Positions 1-11,570 of a stretch of 64,000 bases of DNA are shown here, piece by piece (within the stretch, counting starts at the first letter, position 1; each line of letters starts with the position of its first letter). A program made the position numbers and the translations under genes. The notes below the pieces were generated by a model. That model ran no database searches. It was not told the DNA's origin and worked only from the letters and a program-made list of their open reading frames with translations. The stretch comes from Leucaena leucocephala (Eukaryota > Streptophyta > Magnoliopsida > Fabales > Fabaceae). The DNA lies in NCBI GenBank assembly GCA_037074615.1, contig CM073527.1:10814848-10878847 (forward strand), in the 5' to 3' direction.

Positions 1-541
1 CATTGGCAAAGTTCCAAATCCCATTGTAAAAGTGGCAAATACCAGTGGAAGTTCCAAATACCATTGACAAACTTGCAAATACTATTGTCAAAGTTGCAAA
101 TATAATTGTGGGAGTTACAAATACTATTAGCAAAATTGCTTGTTCTCCATTATGGGAGTTACAAATACCATTGCGGGAGTTGTAAATACCATTGACAAAG
201 TTACAAATTCTATTGTAGGAGTTACAAATATTATTGGCAAAGTTATTAATCCCATTGGCAAGTTGTTTCTTCTCCTTTCTGCGAGTTGCAACTTGCAAAT
301 GCCATTGCGAGAGTTACAAATATCATTGTTGAAATTGCAAATACCACTATGGGAGTTACAAATACCATTGGTAAAGTTGCAAACACCATTGTCAAAGTTA
401 CAAACACCATTGTCAAAATTGCAAATACTATTGTCAAAGTTATAAATACTATTATAGGAGTTGTAAATACCATTGTTAGAGTTGTAAATATCATTAGCAA
501 AGTTGTAAATCGTATTGCCAAACTTGCAAATACCATTAGCA
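1..541. repeat. 21-bp minisatellite array
   Basis: About 25 degenerate tandem units of roughly 21 bp, each resembling CAAATACCATTGTCAAAGTTG. The array begins before the window. It is interrupted once around 262-285 by a pyrimidine-rich piece. Because 21 is a multiple of three, the array reads open in several frames on both strands, as a heptapeptide repeat like V-T-N-T-I-V-K on the plus strand. The reading frame shifts at the interruption and no gene context is seen, so I treat it as non-coding satellite-like DNA. Confidence 0.9.
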
Positions 542-1399
542 AAATGAAGGCTAATTTGGTCTTTGCACATAAATTTACAAATGACAGATTGGGTCTCGTG
601 CCCAATATATCCTTTTCAATATTGAGATGCCCAATTTGTCCTTTTGAAATTCAAATGAATTTTTTTTGTCTTTCTCCCATAAAAGTTTAATCATTCAAAT
701 ATAATTATAAAAGAGACATAAGTAAGCATTGTAATTAAAAAAAATAAGCAAACAACTACATAATATAATATAAAAAGTTATCTTATACATAACATTATAT
801 TAGAAAAATAATACCCATTTAAATAAAAAATAATACCTAATATGTCATGTCTCGAAATTTGAGTCATCACCGGCATAGAATATAAATGAACTTATATTCC
901 TTAAGCCTAAAACCTTAAATAGAACATTTAAAATAATAATCATAATATATATATTCCATTTTAATCAAAATGCAAGTAATCTGTAGGAATTTTGGTATGA
1001 TTGTTTTTGTATAACCAACATTCCAAATACCCTACAATAGACTGTGAATATTTCAAATCACCTGCAGACATTTTTCAAAATAACCAGAACCTTATCTATA
1101 TCTAAACTTCCAACAAAATAATACAAATACTTCATAAATTTAGAATTACATTATAAATAGATATGCCCAAAACAATACTTTAGATTGGACATGAGGCTCT
1201 TCACTACTCAATTAGAGGATCAGGGTCTACAGCACTATTTAAAGCCAAAATAATCTACCAATAAATAACATCCTAAAAATATAATTTAAAGTGCAAAAAG
1301 AAAAAATTGCATATTAAAATGTAAATAATAACAATTTGTAATTAAATATCAATGCTCTGGTAAAACATTTTATTTAAAGAAATCTATTAAAATCGTAAT
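542..1399. other. AT-rich intergenic stretch
   Basis: AT-rich sequence between the minisatellite and the first LTR. I see no coding region, RNA gene or recognisable transposon end in it. Confidence 0.5.
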
Positions 1400-2803
1400 T
1401 TCAAAATATTCTTTTCCGTAGGATTTCAACAGAATAAAAATAAACATGGACACACAGTTCACGAGGGTAACTAACTAATCCGACGGGGTTCAAAGCCATG
1501 AAACAGGTGCAGGTACAAAACCCACGAATAATATGTGTAGGTACAAGACCTACGAATAACAGACGTGAGAATGAATCCCATGAACATACAGCGTTAGTAC
1601 GAGACCCATGAATTTCCAACGAGCTCGGGTTTAACCATGGTGCACTAAGGACTAACAGTATTATTGTTAGTAACCAGCGTTCTGTATTCAGTCCTCTCCA
1701 AAATCATTTCCAAGCATGCGTGGGGTCAACTTAGCATTCAATGATCATAACACTTTCAAATGCAACAATGTTCAATAAGAATACTTCAAAATCACAAAAC
1801 CCCAGCATGGACATCAAAATAAAATATCAGAAGATTTATTCAATGCATATGGAACAATTATTCAAATAATGAAATTCACATAAGAACGTTTTATCGAGAA
1901 AATCAACTCAATATAACATATATAAAAATCTTTTTCCAAAACCCCCTTTATTCATTTTCCCACAAAGACTTAATCACATAATAAACCAATTGAAAGAAAA
2001 ATCATTGCTAACAATTAAAACCATGAATTCATATAATTTACTTTTCATAAATTATACATAAAATTGACATTTTTAATAAAACATATTAAGTCACAAGATA
2101 TTACTAAAAATGTCATTTTAGTTTGACGTTATTCACTCACTTGTAATATTCCAGTATAGCTTACCATACACCACCCATAGTGGTCTTCAATGGCAGTAGG
2201 GCGTCAAATGTTGCAGCAATAGAGAAAAGTGTGAGCTCTCATGGACACCAAACAATAGCTACACATAACCACACATATAACTCTCAGATCAACTACAACT
2301 CATAACACTTACACCTCATTCTTCCACCCTCATTTTGCTTACAATCACACGGTAACCAAAAGGAAAAAGGTGGAAGATCTAGAATTGCTATAGTACCTAT
2401 CAAGGAAGCACATAAGGCAACAACAGGGACTGGGGAGGCACGATAGTAGAGCAAGTGGACATAGCTACAGAACAAAAAAAGAAGGAAGGAGAGCTTCTAG
2501 CTCCATGGCCAACGAAAGAACAATGGTGGGAATGGGACGCATCATAGAGCTAGTAAAAGGAATGAGATCTTCGCATGGTCAAGATCTAGAAAATGGGGAA
2601 GAGAACGTCGACGGGGAGTTACCAGTGACAATGGCACAGATAGTGGAGAAGATGAAGTCATTATAGAAATGGATCGAGAGTTGCGAAGCTTCTTTGGACC
2701 TTCTTCACTCTTCTATCAATAAAAAAATGAGAAAGGAAGAGTGTTTTGTTGTCAAAATGGGTAGAGGGGTAGTATGGTTATTTAACACTTTGAAATAAAA
2801 ATT
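1400..2803 (-). repeat. 3' LTR of the minus-strand gypsy element
   Basis: Matches the second copy in two blocks: 1400-2164 with 5139-5898, and 2157-2803 with 9757-10366. The 5' copy has about 640 extra bases between the blocks (not counting the nested solo LTR). The junction here is a single TAGCTTAC (2157-2164), which is present twice in the other copy, so this LTR probably lost the intervening DNA. The minus-strand LTR start is near 2803 and the end near 1400; terminal TG/CA is degraded. Confidence 0.7.
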
Positions 2804-2819
2804 TCATGACACCTTTCAT

Positions 2820-3640
2820 TGGACTAATATACCTTGGACTTAGCTTGCCTTTTTCCCAAATCTCATGACACCTTTCATTGGTGACACCTTTAAAAATACT
2901 TTATCTCCAACCATGAATTCCAATTCTCTGCGACGATGATCCACGTAAGATTTATGTCGGCTCTAAGCTGTCAATAACCTTTGTCAACTTACTTTCACCT
3001 TCTCTTTAGCATCATGAACTAAATCTAGTCCAAATATCTCTCTGTAACCAACTTCAAACCATCCAATTATAGACCTATACTATCTTCCATATAATGCTTC
3101 AAATTAAATGTTGTCATTTGAATACTTGATTGATAACTATTATTATAGGCAAATTCCACTAGCGGCAAATGATTATTCTAGCTTCCACCAAAATCTATGA
3201 TATAGGATCTCAATATATCATCGACTATTTCAATCATTCTCTCATATTGCCCATCAGTTTGAGGATGCAAAGCAGTACTTAGATTTAATTGAGTACCCAA
3301 CACTTTTTGAAATGATTCCTAAAATCGAGAAGTGAATTGGGGTCTGCTATCTAAAATGATAGACACTAGAACTCTGCATAGTCATAAGATCTCAGCAATA
3401 TAAATCTCGACATATCTAGTCGTACTGTAAGTCATCTTCACTGGAAGGAAATAAGCCTACTTTGTTAACTTGTCAACAATCACCCAGATAGAGTCAATAC
3501 CTCTAGCAGTACGGGGTAACCTAATGATGAAATCAATTATTATATTTTCCTATTTTTACTCAGGTATTTCCAACCGTTGCAATGGTCCTATAGGCTTCTG
3601 ATACTCTACTTTAACTTATTGACACACCGAACAACATGCA
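2820..3640 (-). pseudogene. Gypsy integrase core and C-terminus, decayed
   Basis: Minus-strand translation in several frames gives the integrase catalytic core of a Ty3/gypsy polyprotein. The first acidic block reads like IIDFIIRLPRTARGIDSIWV (about 3481-3540). The second reads LDSRPQFTSRF followed by an in-frame stop in place of the usual Trp (about 3310-3345). The third reads LHPQTDGQYERMIEIV. Towards 2890 the reading resembles the post-core segment (GDKVFLKVSPMKGVMRFG), and it breaks off near 2822, where a chromodomain would be expected in a chromovirus. Multiple stops and frameshifts show it is inactive. Confidence 0.75.
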
Positions 3641-3888
3641 ACAAAGTTTGCCATATCATTCTTCATACCATGCCACCAATATAACTACTTTAAATCTTGA
3701 TACATCTTACTTATTCTAAGGTGAATAGTATAAGCAAAATGATGAGCTTCTTCCAAAATTTGATTCCTCAAATCTTGAACTTGAGGCACGTAAATCCTAC
3801 CATTGTACCTCATAACACCTTCATGGTCAATCACAAATTCTATATTACTTCCCTCTTTGACTAAATCTCGCAACTTGCACAATCTCAT
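3640..3888 (-). pseudogene. Gypsy integrase zinc-binding (H2C2) region
   Basis: An open stretch of 67 codons carries the segment that precedes the integrase core in Ty3/gypsy polyproteins, including VMRYNGRIYVPQVQDLRNQI and EEAHHFAYTIHLRISKMYQDLK. The following minus-strand bases, past a stop, give the two-Cys part (about MVKNDMANFVACCSVCQ in another frame). Together these are the His and Cys pairs of the integrase zinc finger. It is part of the same decayed pol as its neighbours. Confidence 0.75.
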
Positions 3889-4059
3889 ATCCGAGTACTG
3901 AGCCTCCTTAATCTGTTCATTTAAAGAGGAATGAGCCTGTAAATGAGCTAAATATATTCCTCTATCAACAATTTCAAATACGACTCCCTCTTGCTCAACT
4001 TTATGAATTTCCTATACTAATGGTCTCTTTTCAATATTTATATGTGCCAAGCTACCCAT

Positions 4060-4440
4060 AGACTTTCTACTTAAAGCATCAGCCACCACATTCGCCTTGC
4101 TAAGATGATACAGAATCGTACAATCATAATCTTTTAACAATTCCATCCATCTTCTCTGTCTGAGATTCAAATCCTTCTACTCAAAAATATACTTAAGACT
4201 TTTATGATTAGTGAAAATCTCACAAGTTTCACCATATAGATAATGTCTCCAGATTTTTAAAGCAAACACCACCGCGGCCTTTCTAGATCATGAGTAAGAT
4301 AATTTTGCTCATGCTTTTTAAGCTTTCTAGAGGCATAAGCAATTACTTGACCATTCTACATTAATACACAACCTAAACCAATTTGAGAGGCATCACAATA
4401 TACTGTGTATCCCCTAGCTCTTCATGGTAAGCTTAAAACT
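4060..4440 (-). pseudogene. Gypsy RT C-terminus and RNase H, decayed
   Basis: Minus-strand reading GYTVYCDASQIGLGCVLM, then NGQVIAYASRKLKKHEQNYL, then, after a frame change, blocks resembling FALKIWRHYLYGETCEIFTNH and the end LSKANVVADALSRK. This is the RNase H domain of a Ty3/gypsy polyprotein, with the first catalytic Asp visible in YCDAS. In-frame stops occur after the first block and at the Gln before NGQ. The sequence is continuous upstream with gag, not with the RT palm, so the polymerase proper has been deleted. Confidence 0.8.
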
Positions 4441-5011
4441 AGAGCAGAAGTCAAAGATTCCTTTAACTTTTGAAAACTTCCCTCACACTTTTCAATGTGC
4501 CTTAGCTCAATTCTCAAAGCACAATCAACCACATCAACGTAGGAAGCAAAATGATTCAACATAGGGGCCATAGCATCATGTATATATATTAGCAATCCCT
4601 GGATAAATATGCCAATCATATCCTTCTCTGAAGGAATCAATATAGATGCATAATAAGAAAGCTCTATAAACTTCCTATCATACTCAGCCACTGTCATTCC
4701 TGAAGTACATTCAATAGGAATTCTTTGATTATTGTATCCTTTTTACTTTGAGGAAGATATCATTTAAGAAAAATATCTTTAAAGTCAGCCCAGGATAATG
4801 ACAGCACTCTATCTCCCTGTAAACTAGGCACTGTCTTGCTCCAGGCATTAACTGCCCCTTCTAACTGGAACAAAGCAAATTCCACATATTGAACATCAGG
4901 ACATTTTAGAGCTCTACGCCTCTTCTCAATACCTTCCATAAATTCCATAGGTTCTTCTAGAGAATCAAAACCTGTGAACTTAGGAAGATCTAACTTAATA
5001 AATTTTGACAA
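4440..5011 (-). pseudogene. Gypsy gag fragment fused to RT/RNase H
   Basis: Reads on the minus strand from MSKFIKLDLPKFTGFDSLEE (5011 downwards) through NAWSKTVPSL and SWADFKDIFLK, then in another frame YLPQSKKD and MTVAEYDRKFIELSYYAS to DCALRIELRH. This is the Retrotrans_gag capsid region. Directly after IELRHIEK the frame continues as CEGSFQKLKESLTSALVLSLP, which belongs to the thumb/connection end of RT. Zinc knuckle, protease and the RT palm are therefore absent. Two frames and a stop near 4762 show decay. Confidence 0.8.
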
Positions 5012-6202
5012 CTTGACTGTTATATTATCCTCTTCAATTACATTGTGTGTCTCTTCTCGAGTTTCATGCCTAGATGATATAGAGATTTATGGGGATTATG
5101 AATTAGATGGTTTAGCTTTAGATAGGATCTTCTCGAGTTGTAAAACATTCTTTTTCGTAAGACTTTAACAGAACAAAAATAAGCATAAACATACAGTCCA
5201 CGATGGTAACTAACCAATCTGGCGCAGATCAAAGCCACAAAATAGGCGCAGGTACAAAACTCGTGAATAACAGGCGTAGGTAGAAGACCTATGAATAACA
5301 GCACGAGAATGAATCACACGAATATGCAGCGTACGAGACTTACGAATATCCATTAAGCTTGGGTTTTACCATGGTGCACCAAGGACTAACATTACTGCTG
5401 TTAGTAACCAGCGTTCTATATTCAGTCCTCACCGAAATCATTTCCAAGCATATGTGGGGTCAACTTAGCATTCAATGATCACAACAATTTCAAATGCAAT
5501 AATTTTCACTACGAATACTTCAAAATCACAAAACCCCAGCATGAACATAAAAATAAAATATCAAAAGATTTATTAAATGCATATGGAACAATTATTCAAA
5601 TAATAAAATTCACATACGAATGTTTTATCGAGAAAATCAACTCAATATAACATATATAAAAATCTTTTTCCAAAACCCCCTTTATTCATTTTTTCACATA
5701 GACTTGATCACATAATAAATCAATTGAAAGAAAAATCATTACTAACAATTAAAGCCATGAATTAATATAACTTGCTTTTCGTAAATCATACTTAAAATTG
5801 ACATTTTTAATAAAACATATCAAACCACAGGATATTACTAAAAATGTCATTTTAATGGGATGTTATTCACTCACCTGCAATATTCTGGTATAGCTTACTC
5901 CAGCTTTATGCTTCAGAATAATACTCTCTATTTACTTTTCTAAATTTTTTGAAAATAAATCATGAATAATCAAATTCCAATTATAATAGTTATTATAACA
6001 TACTGTTATAATTCTATGTATCTGAAATATTTTCATTCACGAAACTAGGACATTTATTTACCTAAGCTTCTTTTATTTCTACCCATGAAATATGCATTCA
6101 CAATTAATAACCTCCAAGAATGTCTCTTTTTACTTCACTTCCAAACTCCAAAATCCATCAAGGATAAAATTCACCACATTTATGTCCATTTCCCTTGACT
6201 TG

Positions 6203-9200
6203 TGTCATATCCCCACTTTTCTTATCCGATGTAACTGTACAGTTTATCTATAATAGATATGAAATTCTTGGAGTAAACTATACCGGATTGAGAAAGGAAA
6301 GAAAGGGATTATGAACTAAGGAAGTTTAGGGACTAAAACACAGACTGGAAAAGATTAAAGGCCAAAAGTTAAAGTAGAAATAAAAGTTGGGCCAAAAGTG
6401 GTAATTTTTAAAAGTTTAGGGACCTAGATATAATTAAGCAAAAAGCTAGGGACTAAATGTTATTATGAAAAAGGTCAACTAGAAAAGGTTTAAGACTGTC
6501 TGGAAGCATTTTAGTTCCACATTTTATCAGTAAATAGAGGAAGTTAAGCTAGTTAATCTAGCATAACACAGAAATTTTATTAAGTTCCCAGATAATGGAT
6601 ATTTATCCGATAGTCTGAAAGTTATTTGAAATTTTATCAGATCTGATGAACTTCAGATATAAGGGGAGAAGTTATAGAAAGGTGTGCCTCATGACATCAG
6701 ATGTCATGAATCTGACAGGACCTTGAAAGGAGCTCTATAGAAAAAATTATCCCCATATTAGTGAATTTTAACAAGAGTTTGAGAATACCCGTTATCCGAT
6801 TATAGAACTTAGCAATAAATAAGCCTAGATAGAATGAACTCAGATGGCCTCATATATAGGCCTATGATGATGTTAAGGAGGGCCCAAAACCCAGGGTACC
6901 AGTTTATCAATAGAAGGGGCTAGTATCCAGGAAAAGTGTGAAATTATGAAAATACCTCTAGATACCCATATTGTACCAGTGATGGATGGAGGGCATTTTG
7001 GTCATCTGGGACTGGCTAAAAATATGATACATAGTATAAATATGATTAGTTAGAGCTAGTATATGCTCTGAGGCAGTATAAAGAGGGGTAAAATGATAAT
7101 TATGCCCTTAGGGTTAATATAGTGTAAGAAATAACATTAAGGGTATTTTGGTCATTTAAAAAGTATGGATGGTAGATAAATACTCAGTCTAATAATTTCA
7201 ATGGTATGAGGAATCTAGACATTGATTTCTAGGACAAAATACATATCTTGTTGTATTATAAAATTTAGGAACAAAAAATAGTCTGATTTTTGTGAAACTG
7301 CTCCGGTTGGTACCAGGCTGGACTGCAATTTTTTCTATCAGTATATTTCAATTTTTCCAGCCAAACATGACCTAAAATGATGTCATGCATGGTGTCAAGC
7401 TTGTGGCTTCTAGGGCAAGCCAAGTGCAAGATTGAATATAGACCATTAGATCAAATAGTAATCAAATCAATCTTGGCCATCCATTTTAACGCAAGTTCAT
7501 CTATAAATACCCCTACTTTCAGCTTTCAGCATGCATGGTGAACCATAGGGAAACTCATGCAAAATTTCCATTCAACCAAGAAAGAAGTACACAAAGTCAA
7601 GCAACAATCAAGGTAATCATCTCCTTTGATCTTGAGTTTTGTTCTAGCAAGTTAGCTCATGGTTTTAAAGGGTTTTTATGCTATATTTCCCTTATGGTTG
7701 CTGTTGGAAGTGCTTACCATATATGTTTAAAATATGTGTTTTATGTTATGGATAGTTTATATAAGCTTAAACAAGCTAGAATCAAGTGGTATAAGTTTGG
7801 AAATCCAAGTATGTTTGGAATTAGGGTTTTGTGTTCTTGCCGGTACTATATGTGACACTGTTCATATGATGGAATTTTATGATTTTGATGCTTCCAATGA
7901 GTTTAAAATAGAAAATTGTGTGGGGATAAAGTAGGAGAACAAGTATTGGAAGCATTGGAATCAAAATGTGAATTTTTGGAAAACAAGAGGGTTGCTTCGG
8001 TTGGGTACTGTAGCAATTGGTATGTTTTGATTTTGGAAATTCTAGTTTCATATTTGGATTCTACATGAAAAATTATGTGGAAATAAATTATGAGAATTTA
8101 TTTTGGAAAGATGGAAGTATGAAACATAAAAGGGAGAAAGAAAGCAAATTAGTGAAAACCTAGTCTTGGATTTGGTTTCAAGTTGAATTGTAACTTGATA
8201 TTACTTTGTAATAGCTAGGTTTTGACATTTGTGAAGGAAGAAAATCATCTCAAGAAGAGCTTGACAAGGATAGCTAAGAGGTAGCAAAATACCTAACTAT
8301 ATTTTCATGTATGCCTATTTGTTTGCTTGCTTGTTGATTATGGTGTTTGGTTGAGTTTGAGATTATGTCATCATGTTTGTGACGAAGTATGAATGATTGC
8401 AACTCATTGAAAGTTATGTCATGACAAGATGCATGTTAGAGTTTCCTTATGTACCATTATGAAGTAGCTCACATCTCATGATAACATGTTAACCATCCAA
8501 TTAATCATGCATGATATTATAGTTTGTGTAACTTGCTATTAGGATTTCCTTGAAATCTCATTCCTTCCATATGCATAACCATGTTATAGGTGCTAGAACT
8601 TCACAAGTAAAAAGGGTAAACATAGATGGATGAGTTTGTATATAAGTTATAATACTTACTTAACATTATAGAAGCATATGATACCATGTATAGTGGTATG
8701 GTGTATGATTCTGTAATTCTATTTTGAGGTTGTGATGGTGTGACGATGGTTAGGATGCCTTAATCAATGATTTTGAAATTAAAATTTGGCATGATTATAG
8801 TTAAGACATAGAGCTTTAAATTAAAACTAAGAATGCCTCAATTGGTTAAGAATTCGATTTGTTATGATTTTTCTAAGATGAAGTTAAAATCTGGAATTGA
8901 GATGAAGTGATTGATAAGAGGCAGCGACATTCACAAGATGATTTTATATAGCAAATGAACGAGTTTTTCCATGAAATTTTGTGAGCTTAAAGAGGACGTC
9001 TACATATTTAAATCCATAGGTAAAACGGTTTATTTGGACAAGTAACCAAAGAGAAATGAATTTTTGAAGTTAAGGTAAAGAAACTGAAACTTCCACATTT
9101 TACCAAAGGAACAGTGATTTTTAATGAATAAGATGATTTCATGTAGACAAGAAAACCTTAGTTTAATATTTTTCCTTAAAATATATATGAAATAGATTTC

Positions 9201-9416
9201 ATTATAAATTAGAACCATATTATTTTGATTTTTTACAATTAATTATGAATTTTCTAATTTGGGTACATGTTCTAAAATTACCAAATGAACAGTAAAGGTG
9301 AACAGTACCAAAGAGCAATTCTTTTGAAAATGGATGTTTTCAAAGGAAATGATCATGTATTTGGTTCCAATAGCTTCTAATGAAGCATAATTGAGGTTAA
9401 AAGTAAGGATGTGACA
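6203..9416 (+). mobile_element. Solo LTR, 3.2-kb gypsy-type family
   Basis: Starts TGTCATATCCCC and ends GTAAGGATGTGACA, and is flanked by a perfect 5-bp target duplication ACTTG (6198-6202 and 9417-9421). Length is 3214 bp. It matches the LTRs of the element at 51694 onward and, closely, the minus-strand LTR at 43698-46730. No internal region or second LTR is present, so it is a recombination-derived solo LTR. A 106-codon open frame (7535-7855) is shared with 45183-45503 but its differences are mostly amino-acid-changing, so I do not call it a gene. Confidence 0.92.
7502..7509 (+). promoter_or_regulatory. LTR TATA box
   Basis: TATAAATA followed by CCCC. The same motif recurs at the equivalent place in the other LTRs of this family (25136, 52999, 62698 on the plus strand; 33456, 43063, 45531 on the minus strand). 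It is the likely Pol II core promoter of the LTR. Confidence 0.6.
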
Positions 9417-10375
9417 ACTTGCTACACTCACATCAATTTTCCTATACTCTTTAATTTCAACAATTTACTTTCATTAGCTTCCCAATTCATTTATACGTAT
9501 ATATATATATGTGCTAATCAGTAGCAACTACATCCTCCTCTATTTTTCTTCCTACAACATCATCACCATATATATGTGTACATTCATCCTTCAAATCAAC
9601 AACTCCACGCATATACACACACATGCTGTCCAAACACAAGTATCATAGCACACACATGCTCAACCTTTCTTCCTCCATCCATTACATCTCGGGAAGAAAG
9701 AAAGAATCCAGTTCCTAACTTAAACTTGTGAATGATCAATGGAGGAGGAAAGGTATTAGCTTACCATACACCACCCATGTGGTCTTTAGTGGCAGCAAGG
9801 CGTTGGACATTGCGGCAACAAAGAAAAGGGTGAGCTCTCATGGATACCAAATAGCAGTTGCACATACCCACACATATAGCTCTCAGATCAACTGCAACTT
9901 ACAGTACTTACACGTCATTCTTCCATACTCATTTCCTTACAAGCATACGACAATCGGAAGGAAGGAGGTAAAATATCTGGAATTGTTACAATACCTATCA
10001 AGGAAGCACACAAGGTGATGATAGGGACTGGGGAGGCACGACAATAGAGTAAGCGGACACAACTGTATAATAGAAAAAGAAGGAAGGAGAGCTTCCAGCT
10101 CCACGGTCAATAGAAGAACAATGGCAAAAGTAGGAAACGTCACAGAGCTAGTTAGGGGAAAAGCACATCGATAGGAAGTTACTGGTGATAGTGGCACGTG
10201 TAGTGGAGAAGATGAATTCACTATAGAAATGGATTGAGAGTCACGAACTTCTCTATACCTTCTTCACTCTTCTGTCGAATGAAAAATGAGAAAGGAAGAG
10301 TGTTTAGCTGTCAAAATGGACAAAGGGGCAATATGGTCATTTCACACATTGTCTGAAAATAAAACATTACCTTAG

Positions 10376-10441
10376 CTGGAGCTGGGATTCAAACAGGAGA
10401 CCTTATACTCAACTCTTATGTTCCAACCACTCAACTATCAA
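10376..10441 (-). other. tRNA-like sequence (pseudo-tRNA or SINE head)
   Basis: On the minus strand the sequence begins GATAGTTGAGTGGTTGG, resembling a Pol III A box (TAGTTGAGTGG), and about 35 bases later has GTTTGAATCCC, resembling a B box. The spacing suits a tRNA, but I could not fold a complete cloverleaf. No clear tail or target duplication was found. It lies just outside the gypsy 5' LTR. Confidence 0.4.
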
Positions 10442-11275
10442 TTTCCCTTTATGACAATAATGCAATAAATAATATACATATTAATAAAGTTGTATTATTT
10501 ATCTATTTATTTTGTAGGGTCATTACACAATAGCACTTAAACTTGGTGCCATTACCTAGAGTAATATAATAATGTTAATGAGCTTGCTTAGGACCTGAGA
10601 AGAAGAAATGTGTTTAAGTGAAAATAAAGTTGTGACCCATTAAGTACCATTATCTTATTTTAATAAAAGTAAAGAGATCATAACCATTCAATTGAAATCA
10701 ACGGGCGTGATGCAGTAATTTCTCTTTCTTATTTAGTTGTCATAAAGTGAGAAGACAAGTAGAGTCAAATTGGCACTACAATATATCAATCATGTTAAAT
10801 AAATATAATTCTATAGTAATATGTATTTTTGTGTAACAAATATAAGAGTATACTTATATTTGGTACATAATAATTTTAATGATACCGATAATAAATACAT
10901 ATGCTATTGATGCCAATTAATAACAAAAGGTTCCAATAACTTTTTACTCAAAATTTGTATAAAATAACTATAAACAAATAGGAACAATTCTAACAACCAA
11001 AAAGCTACTTAAATCAAGTCTTAAAAACAAGAAAACATGGCCCATATAATCTATTGAAGCAAAAAATAAACGAAAAATAATCAAAAAAATGAGAAAAAAA
11101 TAAAAGAGAATGATAATTTATGATAATGATGATGATGATGGAGTAGGTGGTAGCTACAGAAACTAGAAGTAAATGCCATTCTTGGGCTATTGTTAAGGTC
11201 TATGGTGGTGGAACACGGCATAAGGGACAACAACGGTGTAAAAGTAAAATTATATGTTATAGGTATCACTCAAAT
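10442..11275. other. AT-rich intergenic stretch
   Basis: No gene seen. Contains A-rich low-complexity sequence around 11040-11110 and a short GAT/ATG triplet run near 11125-11142. Confidence 0.5.
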
Positions 11276-11570
11276 TTGATAACTTTTAATGTCGATTTTT
11301 TAACAAAACACTGTAAAAAATTTGATAACAAAATGTGATAGGGTTAGTATTTACCACAACACTTTTTAAAATATTTTGATAAGTTTTTACTTCATGCGCA
11401 ATTTTGACTCGATTGGGTAACTTTTAACAAAGATTTTTTTTTATAAAATTAACAATAAAAAATTTTTAACAGCAATTTATTTATAAAAATGTCATAGTAT
11501 TTTTTGTAACAGCATTTATACATTAACCGCCGTAAAATAGGCGTTGTTGAAAGTCATTTTTCTAGTAGTG
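11276..11570 (+). mobile_element. CACTA-type transposon right end
   Basis: Ends TTTTTCTAGTAGTG, the inverse of the common plant CACTA terminus CACTACTAGAAAAA. The preceding 300 bases are AT-rich with repeated subterminal-like pieces such as AACTTTTAACAA, ATTTTTAACA and GGCGTTGTTGAAAGTC. No matching left terminus was found nearby, so only one end is supported. Confidence 0.5.

Larger units (their letters stand above)
1400..10366 (-). mobile_element. Broken Ty3/gypsy LTR retrotransposon, minus strand
   Basis: The repeat at 1400-2803 matches 5139-5898 plus 9757-10366, so these are the two LTR copies of one element read on the minus strand (5' LTR at the high coordinates). Between them lie gag (4440-5011), the RNase H end of reverse transcriptase (4060-4440) and integrase (2820-3890). 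The protein remnants resemble plant chromovirus elements of the Tekay/Del type, as judged from the RNase H wording. Most of gag-pol (zinc knuckle, protease and nearly all of the polymerase) is missing and the rest is frameshifted. The 5' LTR is interrupted by a foreign solo LTR. No target duplication could be matched, so the outer limits are approximate. Confidence 0.75.
5139..10366 (-). repeat. 5' LTR of the minus-strand gypsy element (interrupted)
   Basis: Two blocks match the 3' LTR: 5139-5898 and 9757-10366. Between them are 5899-6202 and 9417-9756, which the 3' LTR lacks, and a foreign solo LTR with its target duplication at 6203-9421. The low-coordinate boundary is TGTAAAACATTC at 5139 (minus strand ...TTTTACA). 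Just inside it, minus-strand TATCTAAAGC (about 5111-5125) could be a degraded initiator-Met-tRNA primer site, but this is weak. Confidence 0.65.

Noticed and set aside
127..690. Overlapping ORFs of 101-147 codons on both strands
   Set aside because: They are by-products of the 21-bp repeat unit, which is open in several frames on both strands.
7535..7855. 106-codon ORF also present at 45183-45503 (minus)
   Set aside because: It lies inside LTRs of the same family. The two translations differ at about 26 of 106 residues, with mostly amino-acid-changing differences, and the LTR at 53030 does not keep the frame. It also spans the donor-like site. Shared ancestry of LTR DNA explains it.
11081..11269. 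His-rich ORF on the minus strand
   Set aside because: The His run comes from a short GAT/ATG triplet repeat; no domain or homologous copy supports coding.
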